Below are positions 1 to 5,690 of a stretch of 9,281 bases of DNA, in pieces. Every line of letters starts with the position of its first letter. Within the stretch, counting starts at the first letter, position 1. The translations under genes were made by a program, and so were the position numbers. This DNA is from Synergistes sp. (GTDB lineage: Bacteria > Synergistota > Synergistia > Synergistales > Synergistaceae). The notes beneath the pieces are model-generated. The model was not told the DNA's origin, did no database searches, and saw only the letters and a list, made by a program, of their open reading frames with translations. Location of the stretch: positions 1 to 9,281 of the forward strand of contig JAEEYY010000272.1 in assembly GCA_016288355.1 (NCBI GenBank), in the 5' to 3' direction.

Positions 1-2999
1 ACCCTCTGCTTGCCGTGCTGCCTGACGCCCGTCAGGCACGGGACTTTGCGGCAGACGCCGCAGAGCTCGGAGTCCTGGAAGATGTCAGGATACTGCCGGA
101 AATATCCCTTTCTGATGATCTTTCGAGAAACGAAGCACAGCGCTTTGCCAGGGGGGCCGTGCTTGAACATTTTAAATACCGCGGCGGTGTTGTCGCTGCG
201 ACCCCGGCTGCGCTTATGGCCCCCTTTTCCACAGGTGCGGATTTCCTTGAGCTTGAATGCGGCCGGGAGATCGGCCGTGACCGGCTTTCCGACTGGCTCT
301 CACAGAAGGGCTATGAACGCTGCGATCTGGTGTGGACACCTGGACAGTATGCCGTGCGCGGCAGCATAGTCGATATCTTCAGCCCTTCGGATGATTACCC
401 GCTTAGGGTGGAATTTTTTGACGACGATGTGGAAAACATAAGGTCCTTCCTGCCGGAAACGCAGAAAAGCCTTCGCCAGATCAGAAAATGTTCGATACAA
501 AGCCTTGTTTCCAAAAGTGAAAGCCGTCTTGAAAAATTTTTTCATGAAAATATGAGGGTCCTTCTCTTTGACCCCTCTTCTCTTGATACAACGGCAGAGA
601 ATACCCTCTGGCTGAGCAGAAGCATAGCCTCCGCTGACCCTGAGGACGCCATGTGGCTTTCCTGGAACGATATCCTTTCGATGTTTTCTCATTTTAAAAG
701 ACTCAGGATACTTCCGGATGTGAACAACTGTGCCGCCCGGATGTCCGTTGCACTTTTCCCGAACTTTCGCGGCAGGCTTAAAGATGTCGAACACTTTTGC
801 GCCTCGCTGCTGGATGACGGATACGAGATAAAGGTCGTGTCGGAATCGGCGCGCAGCCTCGAATGGGCGCGAAGCAGCTCTTTTTTGTCCAGCCGCGGGA
901 TGCTGAGCGAAGGCTTTATCGACTACGCGTCAAAGACCGCGGTGCTGACAGACCTTGAGCTCGCGGGGATAAGCGTTGTCCGGCGCACCGCGGAAAACAG
1001 GGCCCCCTCAGACTGGGGCAGCAGCCTCATACGCGGGCAGTGGGTGGTGCATGAGGATTACGGCATTGCGATGTATATGGGATCGCAGCGTGTCAGGCTC
1101 TCCGACGGAGAGCAGGAATACCTTGTGCTGCAGTTTGCCGAGGAAAGGCGCCTGCTGGTCCCTGTCATGCACTTCTACAAGATCTCGCCGTGGTCGCCGC
1201 CGCCGGGACATGAGCCTGTCCCCGACAACTTAAAAGCCTCCCACTGGAAGAGGTCTGCGGAAAAAGCGCGCGAAGCGGCGGAACGAGCGGCGGCCTCTCT
1301 TGTAAAAATATATGCGGAACGCGAGCTCAGCAGCGGATTTGCCTTTCCTGAGAACAGCGCGATGTTGCGCGAGCTTGAAGACACATTCATATATAAAGAA
1401 ACAAAGGACCAGCTTCAGGCGATCGATGACGTGATGCGCGATATGGCGCGCAGCACGCCGATGGACCGCCTTATCGTGGGCGACGTTGGTTTCGGAAAGA
1501 CCGAGATAGCGATACGTGCCGCCGGTGTCGCGGCCTTTGCCGGCAAGCAGACAGCAGTTATGACTCCCACCACACTTCTTGCCCAGCAGCATTTTGAGAC
1601 TTTTACGGCCCGCTTCGCGAATACGGCTGTGCGCGTCGAGGTACTGTCCCGTTTCATCCCTGTGGCAAAACAGAAAAAGATACTTCAGGATCTCTGTGAA
1701 GGCAAAGTGGATATACTGATCGGTACTCACCGTCTGCTTGCCGAAGACGTCAGGTTTAAAGACCTGGGACTTGTGATAGTCGATGAAGAGCACCGTTTCG
1801 GCGTGATGCACAAGGAACATCTGAAAAAGCTGACCCCGGGCGTTGACGTTCTTATGCTTTCGGCTACCCCGATACCGCGCTCCCTCTCACTGTCGCTCAG
1901 CGGGCTGCGCGATATTTCCATCCTGGAGACGCCGCCGCAGCGGCGGCTGCCGGTAATAACAGTCGTGCGCCCCTTCTCTGAAGATCTTCTGAAAAACGCG
2001 GTGCTGCGCGAAAAGAACAGGGGCGGACAGGTATTTTACGTTCATAACCGCATAAACGATCTGCAGGAACGGGTCGTCATGCTTAAACGTCTTTTCCCGA
2101 AACTCGCGATCGCGGCGGCGCACAGCAGGATGACAGAGGTGTCGCTTGAAAAGACTATGGCCGATTTCTCATCCGGAAAGATCGATATACTGGTCTGCAC
2201 GACTATCGTCGAGAGCGGGCTTGACATACCGGCAGCAAATACACTTGTCGTAGACGACGCGCATGAGCTCGGGCTTGCTCAGATGTACCAGCTGAGAGGG
2301 CGTGTGGGGCGGCGCGAGGAACAGGCATACGCTTTTCTCTTTTATCCTCCGGACGCGCGGATATCGGTCGAAGCAAGCGAAAGGCTTGAGGCTATAGCGG
2401 ACCTTGATGAACTCGGCGCAGGCTACCAGCTGGCAAGACGCGACCTGCAGATCAGGGGGGGCGGCGATCTTATCGGGGTCTCGCAGCACGGCAACGCGGG
2501 CAGGATAGGCTATCAGAAATACTGCGACATGCTTGCCGACGAGATAGCCAGGATAAAGGGAGAATATCACGAGAGAATGTCGGCGGAAGTTTCCTTCCCG
2601 GTGTCTATCCCCGGAGATTATCTGCCGCAGGAGAATCTGCGCGTCACTCTTTACAGGCGGATGATAAAGGCAGGATCCGCGGAGGAGGCGGAAGAACTGC
2701 GTACCGAGACGCGCGACCGCTTCGGGACTATCCCGAAGGAGCTTGATTTTCTCTTCGATCTTGCGGTCATCCGCGGCGCTTCGGGCAGGCTTGGCATTAC
2801 CGGACTGATATGCAGCCGCTATGAGCTGGTGCTGCAGGGAAGACCGGACGAACCGTGGGAGAAGCTTATATTTCCGCCCCGCTGGCGCAGGCGGGCAGAC
2901 GGCTTTATAGGTCCCGGGGGCTTTTCCGGAATGAAAGAGGCGGCGAATATAATAATCGAACAAAATGGGCAGCTGTCAGATAAACTCTGTTGTAATTAA
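1..2999 (+). CDS. mfd: Transcription-repair coupling factor Mfd (5' partial)
   Basis: Mfd is a superfamily 2 DNA translocase that pushes RNA polymerase off lesions and recruits UvrA, coupling nucleotide excision repair to transcription. The frame is open from the first full codon at 3, reading PLLAVLPDARQA, which resembles the start of domain 1a, so the true start lies upstream and perhaps 30-40 residues are missing. Numbering from the GTG at 15: UvrB-like domain 2/1b with GQYAVRGSIVDIF at about 110-122; CarD-like RNA polymerase interaction domain from WVVHEDYGIA (343) to about 400; helicase motifs GDVGFGKT (489-496), DEEH (590-593), SATPIPRS (616), IVESGLDIP (731) and QLRGRVGR (759); C-terminal TRCF domain about 860-960. 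The stop is TAA at 2997-2999. The part before the polymerase-binding domain is about 100 residues shorter than in E. coli. No convincing terminator follows. Confidence 0.97.
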   Translation, partial: PLLAVLPDARQARDFAADAAELGVLEDVRILPEISLSDDLSRNEAQRFARGAVLEHFKYRGGVVAATPAALMAPFSTGADFLELECGREIGRDRLSDWLSQKGYERCDLVWTPGQYAVRGSIVDIFSPSDDYPLRVEFFDDDVENIRSFLPETQKSLRQIRKCSIQSLVSKSESRLEKFFHENMRVLLFDPSSLDTTAENTLWLSRSIASADPEDAMWLSWNDILSMFSHFKRLRILPDVNNCAARMSVALFPNFRGRLKDVEHFCASLLDDGYEIKVVSESARSLEWARSSSFLSSRGMLSEGFIDYASKTAVLTDLELAGISVVRRTAENRAPSDWGSSLIRGQWVVHEDYGIAMYMGSQRVRLSDGEQEYLVLQFAEERRLLVPVMHFYKISPWSPPPGHEPVPDNLKASHWKRSAEKAREAAERAAASLVKIYAERELSSGFAFPENSAMLRELEDTFIYKETKDQLQAIDDVMRDMARSTPMDRLIVGDVGFGKTEIAIRAAGVAAFAGKQTAVMTPTTLLAQQHFETFTARFANTAVRVEVLSRFIPVAKQKKILQDLCEGKVDILIGTHRLLAEDVRFKDLGLVIVDEEHRFGVMHKEHLKKLTPGVDVLMLSATPIPRSLSLSLSGLRDISILETPPQRRLPVITVVRPFSEDLLKNAVLREKNRGGQVFYVHNRINDLQERVVMLKRLFPKLAIAAAHSRMTEVSLEKTMADFSSGKIDILVCTTIVESGLDIPAANTLVVDDAHELGLAQMYQLRGRVGRREEQAYAFLFYPPDARISVEASERLEAIADLDELGAGYQLARRDLQIRGGGDLIGVSQHGNAGRIGYQKYCDMLADEIARIKGEYHERMSAEVSFPVSIPGDYLPQENLRVTLYRRMIKAGSAEEAEELRTETRDRFGTIPKELDFLFDLAVIRGASGRLGITGLICSRYELVLQGRPDEPWEKLIFPPRWRRRADGFIGPGGFSGMKEAANIIIEQNGQLSDKLCCN
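2991..2998. repeat. Left copy of 8-bp direct repeat TGTAATTA
   Basis: TGTAATTA overlaps the last codons and stop of mfd. An identical copy lies at 3547-3554, close to the other edge of the A+T-rich stretch. It could be a target-site duplication or recombination scar. Eight-base matches are expected by chance a few times in about 600 bp of A+T-rich DNA, so the evidence is weak. Confidence 0.3.
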
Positions 3000-3121
3000 T
3001 TCATCTGCTCGCTCTCTGCCTTTTTAGCCGGATATTTTTCAGGCTTGCCGAAGCTGCAGCCATGTGAGACTTTTTATTCTTATGTTGTTATGCTTCCCGA
3101 ACTTCTTTTTCGCGCCGTGTG

Positions 3122-3150
3122 TTGACTTCCCGATGCTTCATTAATATAAT
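3122..3150 (+). promoter_or_regulatory. Near-consensus sigma-70 promoter
   Basis: The -35 box TTGACT (3122-3127, five of six consensus bases) and the -10 box TATAAT (3145-3150, perfect) are separated by exactly 17 bp. A T-rich stretch lies upstream (3106-3110). Transcription would start near 3157, giving a leader of about 108 nt before the small gene at 3265. It is the only strong promoter seen in the window and may also feed the mazG to era series, because no good terminator lies between. Confidence 0.8.
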
Positions 3151-3160
3151 TTCCATGGAA
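3151..3160. promoter_or_regulatory. Candidate operator palindrome TTCCATGGAA
   Basis: A perfect 10-bp palindrome directly follows the -10 box and spans the expected transcription start, where a bound repressor would block initiation. Autoregulation by the downstream ribbon-helix-helix-like protein would be typical of that fold, but that link is inferred from position only. A 10-bp palindrome is not rare by chance in a few hundred bases. Confidence 0.35.
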
Positions 3161-3252
3161 GTCGCAGATAGTTGTTTTGTTAATATGATGATTTAATATA
3201 AAAATAGCTTATTCTGGTTGTTGGACGGTATTTATAACTTTACATAATAATT

Positions 3253-3257
3253 GGAGG
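3253..3257 (+). promoter_or_regulatory. Shine-Dalgarno GGAGG of the small gene
   Basis: GGAGG ends 7 bases before the ATG at 3265. It is a strong ribosome binding site within an A+T-rich leader and supports this small reading frame being translated. Confidence 0.75.
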
Positions 3258-3264
3258 CGTTCTT

Positions 3265-3453
3265 ATGTCTACAAAACAGCTATGTTTTAGAGTTTCAGAC
3301 AAAATAGCGCAGGATTTTTTCGTGGCTTGTGCGGTACAAAAAATAACGATGCAGGATGTATTATATGGCTTTGTTGTTAATTATATCAATCAGACCAAGG
3401 ATCAAATCAAAAGCGGCAATCTGCAGTTGTTTACTGACAGCGCCAAAAAATAA
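3265..3453 (+). CDS. Small ribbon-helix-helix-like DNA-binding protein
   Basis: A 62-residue protein, not recognised as a named family member. The pattern is a short N-terminal strand (KQLCFRVSD), then a helix (KIAQDFFVACAVQK), a turn (ITMQ) and a second helix (DVLYGFVVNYINQ). This is the layout of ribbon-helix-helix (MetJ/Arc) DNA-binding proteins, including plasmid partition and antitoxin types. Such proteins act as dimers in the cytoplasm, inserting the paired strand into the major groove and often repressing their own promoter. A strong Shine-Dalgarno site and a near-consensus promoter precede it. No toxin or ParA partner is adjacent, which argues against a complete toxin-antitoxin or partition pair. 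About 36% G+C suggests foreign origin. The reading frame appears to continue in the -1 frame after the A6 run at 3445-3450. The fold is inferred from sequence pattern only. Confidence 0.6.
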   Translation: MSTKQLCFRVSDKIAQDFFVACAVQKITMQDVLYGFVVNYINQTKDQIKSGNLQLFTDSAKK

Positions 3454-3542
3454 ATGAACTAAAAAGCGATGCGGCACAAATACGATTTAGAGCCGCTATG
3501 TTAAACAGTCAGGAATGTATAAAAGCAAAAGGATTGCGGTAA
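3450..3542 (+). pseudogene. Possible out-of-frame continuation of the small gene
   Basis: After the A6 run at 3445-3450, the -1 frame stays open for 30 codons to a TAA at 3540-3542. It reads INELKSDAAQIRF, then RAAMLNSQ and ECIKAKGLR, a hydrophilic, helix-prone composition without obvious non-coding features. Joined to the upstream frame it would give a 92-residue protein. One A lost from an ancestral run of seven, a homopolymer sequencing error, or -1 slippage at C-AAA-AAA would each explain it. There is no start codon near its beginning in this frame, and no strong stimulatory hairpin or internal Shine-Dalgarno site. Confidence 0.35.
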
Positions 3543-3546
3543 TATA

Positions 3547-3554
3547 TGTAATTA
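3547..3554. repeat. Right copy of 8-bp direct repeat TGTAATTA
   Basis: Identical in sequence and orientation to 2991-2998, with 548 bp between the two copies. The flanking bases differ immediately on both sides. No inverted repeats lie just inside the copies, so an insertion sequence is not supported. Confidence 0.3.
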
Positions 3555-3607
3555 GGCTGCAACAGCATAAAGTTTAGCTGCATCGGTCTGATGTCATATT
3601 TCCATGC

Positions 3608-3612
3608 GGGAG
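3608..3612 (+). promoter_or_regulatory. Shine-Dalgarno GGGAG deciding the mazG start
   Basis: GGGAG lies 8 bases before the ATG at 3621. The in-frame ATG at 3591 has no purine-rich site before it and would add ten residues (MSYFHAGAEA) unlike the MazG family. The 3621 start is therefore preferred. Confidence 0.6.
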
Positions 3613-3620
3613 CTGAAGCA

Positions 3621-4430
3621 ATGACTATCGAAGATAAAAGAGCTGAGAGATTTTTGAAGCTGGTGGAGATAATGAAGCGCCTGCGTGCTCCTGACGGCTG
3701 TCCGTGGGACAGAGAGCAGGACTTCTTCTCTCTTCGCCGCTATATAATCGAGGAAGCCTATGAACTGATACAGGCTATAGAAACGGAAAATAACGCGAAC
3801 ATCTGCGAAGAGTGCGGAGACCTGATGCTCCAGGTCATATTTGTTTCCTGCATGGCCGAGGAGAAGGGCGCTTTTACGATCGACGACGTTATGGAACATC
3901 TTGCCGACAAGCTGATAAGACGGCACCCGCATGTATTTGGCGAAGTGAACGTCAGCAGCTCGGAGGATGTGCTCAAGAACTGGGAAAAGATAAAAACGGC
4001 CGAGCGCAAAGGCAGGGAGGAAGATGCCTCATATATGGCGGGTATCCCGCGCGGCATGCCCGCGCTTCTGCGCGCCTACCGCATACAGGAGCGCGCCGCC
4101 AAGCCGGGATTCGACTGGCCTAAGGGAGACCCGTCCCCTGTGCTGGCAAAAGTCGAGGAGGAGCTCGGCGAGCTGAAAAAAGCTGTGGCAGAGGGGAAAA
4201 AAGAAGATATAGCAGAAGAACTCGGCGATCTTGTTTTTGCTTCGGTCAACCTGTCGCGGCATATGGGCATAGACCCTGAGATCAATCTGCACGCGGCCTG
4301 TGAAAAATTTGACAGGCGCTTCCGTGCAGTCGAGAAGGCCGTCGAAAAGTCCGGGCGCGACTGGAAAGACTTCACGCTGGGCGAGCTCGACGAATTCTGG
4401 AACATGGCAAAATCAGAAAATAATAAATAA
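3621..4430 (+). CDS. mazG: Nucleoside triphosphate pyrophosphohydrolase MazG
   Basis: MazG hydrolyses nucleoside triphosphates to monophosphates and pyrophosphate, cleaning non-canonical or excess NTPs from the cytoplasmic pool. From the preferred start the protein has 269 residues, the usual length of the two-domain E. coli-type enzyme. The N-terminal MazG domain shows PDGCPWDREQ (24-33), EEAYE (44-48) and EECGD (63-67), the acidic residues that bind Mg2+. The C-terminal repeat shows EEELGEL (179-185) and EELGD (199-203), so both domains keep their metal ligands. An upstream ATG at 3591 is possible but lacks a ribosome binding site. The next gene begins 17 bp after the stop, suggesting co-transcription. 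Confidence 0.96.
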   Translation: MTIEDKRAERFLKLVEIMKRLRAPDGCPWDREQDFFSLRRYIIEEAYELIQAIETENNANICEECGDLMLQVIFVSCMAEEKGAFTIDDVMEHLADKLIRRHPHVFGEVNVSSSEDVLKNWEKIKTAERKGREEDASYMAGIPRGMPALLRAYRIQERAAKPGFDWPKGDPSPVLAKVEEELGELKKAVAEGKKEDIAEELGDLVFASVNLSRHMGIDPEINLHAACEKFDRRFRAVEKAVEKSGRDWKDFTLGELDEFWNMAKSENNK

Positions 4431-4447
4431 AACTGGAGGGTCATATT

Positions 4448-4681
4448 ATGACAACAGAAGAAAAGATCAAAGACGTACTTGAAAACCAGGTCTCGCCGAT
4501 GCTTGCGACACACGGCGGTTTCTGCACATTCGTAAAATATGACGAACCGACGGCTACGGCGTATGTCGCTATGGAAGGCTCCTGCGGCAGCTGCCCCTTC
4601 GCTCTTGAGACGCTTCGCATGACTGTCGAGCAGGCTGTGATCACCGCAGTCCCGGAAGTGAAAGCGGTAGAAAGGGCGTAG
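4448..4681 (+). CDS. Stand-alone NifU C-terminal (Nfu-type) Fe-S scaffold
   Basis: A 77-residue protein consisting only of the NifU C-terminal domain, which holds or transfers a [4Fe-4S] cluster to target apoproteins. Visible are the N-terminal helix ending in the family HGG (22-24), the CxxC motif CGSC (46-49) followed by P50, and the end VPEVKAVE, all typical of the family. Two such domains usually share one cluster across a dimer through the CxxC cysteines. An additional cysteine is at C26. GGAGGG at 4435-4440, 7 bases before the ATG, fixes the start. The N-terminal IscU-like or A-type domains of NifU and NfuA are absent. The domain is clear; the client proteins are unknown. Confidence 0.9.
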   Translation: MTTEEKIKDVLENQVSPMLATHGGFCTFVKYDEPTATAYVAMEGSCGSCPFALETLRMTVEQAVITAVPEVKAVERA

Positions 4682-4697
4682 GCCTGTTTTTTATCTG

Positions 4698-5690
4698 ATG
4701 CAGCAAACGAAAAATACGCCGGAGAATCCCGGAGGCACCGATGAAGCGGCGGTAAAGCTGCTCGCGGAGCATGAAGAGATATTAAGGCTTGTTGAGAGGG
4801 ACTTCCCTGTAAAAGTCTATGCGAGGGGAGGCTCCCTCTCTGTAAAAGGCGAAGACGGCAGGCTTGCGGCAAAAATAGAGGGCCTTCTGAGGCAGTTCGC
4901 GGATCTTACTCTTTCGGGGCACAGGCTGAACAGCGCCGAGATACGCTACGGGCTGCACAGCATACGCAGCGGGGAGGACGTAGATCTGCGCTCGCTGTAC
5001 GACGATGTTGTATGCGTCAGCAACAGAGGCAAGGCGATACGTCCCTATACCGCGGGGCAGAAGGAATATATTGCCGCTATGCGCGGCAGCGATATAATCT
5101 TCGGCATCGGTCCCGCCGGCACAGGAAAGACCTATCTGGCTGCGGCCCAGGCTGTGGCGATGCTTAAATCCGCAAAGGTAAGCCGCATCATACTTGTACG
5201 TCCGGTCGTTGAAGCAGGCGAACGGCTCGGCTATCTGCCCGGTGATATGAACGAAAAGATCGCGCCTTACCTCCGCCCCCTTTACGACGCGTTCTACGAC
5301 CTGCTGCCGGCGGAACGTTTTGACCGCTACTTTGAAAAGGGCGTTATTGAGCTTGCTCCGCTTGCGTATATGCGCGGGAGGACCCTTAACGACAGCTTCA
5401 TAATCCTTGACGAGGCGCAGAACACGACGCCGGAACAGATGAAAATGTTCCTGACACGCCTCGGCTTCGGTTCAAAAGCTGTGGTCACAGGCGATATAAC
5501 TCAGGTAGACCTGCCGGGCAACAAGGAATCGGGGCTTAAAGTCGTTCAGGATATCCTCAAGGATATCCCCGGCGTTGCTTTTATCAGGCTCGGCGAAAGC
5601 GACGTCGTAAGGCATGAGATAGTTCAGAGGATCGTGAGGGCCTATGAAGAGTATGACAGGCGCAGAGCAGAAAAACAGTCTGAAAGGTGA
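4698..5690 (+). CDS. phoH: PhoH family ATPase (PhoH/YbeZ type)
   Basis: A 330-residue cytoplasmic P-loop ATPase of the PhoH family, related to the N-terminal half of RecD-like helicases. Its neighbours link it to rRNA and RNA maturation. An N-terminal KH-like region lies at about 20-75 (HEEILRLVERDFPVKVYARG onward). Walker A is GPAGTGKT (138-145), Walker B is FIILDEAQN with the DEAQ at 238-241, and TGDITQVDLP (264-273) is the family's conserved third motif. The ATG at 4698 has no clear Shine-Dalgarno site and lies 16 bp after the nfu-like stop, so translation may depend on coupling. No better in-frame start is visible. The 3' end overlaps the next gene by 47 bp. Its role is tentative: the partner YbeY is two genes downstream, as in many bacteria. 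Confidence 0.96.
   Translation: MQQTKNTPENPGGTDEAAVKLLAEHEEILRLVERDFPVKVYARGGSLSVKGEDGRLAAKIEGLLRQFADLTLSGHRLNSAEIRYGLHSIRSGEDVDLRSLYDDVVCVSNRGKAIRPYTAGQKEYIAAMRGSDIIFGIGPAGTGKTYLAAAQAVAMLKSAKVSRIILVRPVVEAGERLGYLPGDMNEKIAPYLRPLYDAFYDLLPAERFDRYFEKGVIELAPLAYMRGRTLNDSFIILDEAQNTTPEQMKMFLTRLGFGSKAVVTGDITQVDLPGNKESGLKVVQDILKDIPGVAFIRLGESDVVRHEIVQRIVRAYEEYDRRRAEKQSER

Larger units (their letters stand above)
3000..3620. other. A+T-rich interruption between mfd and mazG
   Basis: This stretch is visibly richer in A+T than the genes on either side. The small gene inside it has 68 G/C of 189 bases by hand count, about 36%. Besides that gene it holds a near-consensus promoter, a long A+T-rich leader (about 3157-3264) and an apparent out-of-frame extension of the gene (3450-3542). 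An 8-bp direct repeat, TGTAATTA, occurs near each edge. No transposase, integrase, tRNA or terminal inverted repeat is visible. The composition and the type of gene suggest acquired DNA, but it could equally be a relaxed intergenic region. Confidence 0.5.

Noticed and set aside
300..794. Long open frames on the opposite strand of mfd, phoH and other genes
   Set aside because: They mirror the coding strand of well-identified genes, lack ribosome sites and show no recognisable domains; they are codon-bias shadows.
3026..3080. Possible mfd terminator: AGCC/GGCT stem at 3026-3045, or GGCTTGC/GCAGCC at 3042-3061 followed by T5 at 3071
   Set aside because: Both stems are short, with a mismatch or bulge, and the T run is about 9 bases from the second stem. 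This is not a convincing intrinsic terminator.
3093..3133. Direct repeat CTTCCCGA (3093-3100 and 3126-3133), 33 bp apart, the second overlapping the -35 box
   Set aside because: The spacing is three helical turns and would suit a regulator, but an 8-base match is close to chance expectation within this intergenic region and there is no further flanking similarity.
3471..3496. GCGGC/GCCGC hairpin after the small gene
   Set aside because: Only 5 bp with a 16-base loop and no T tract, so not a terminator; it is also about 20 bases from the A6 run, too far to be a typical frameshift stimulator.
4731..4755. GGAGG followed 5 bases later by ATG inside phoH (MKRR then stop)
   Set aside because: Gives a five-codon frame out of phase with phoH; most likely coincidence in a purine-rich coding region.
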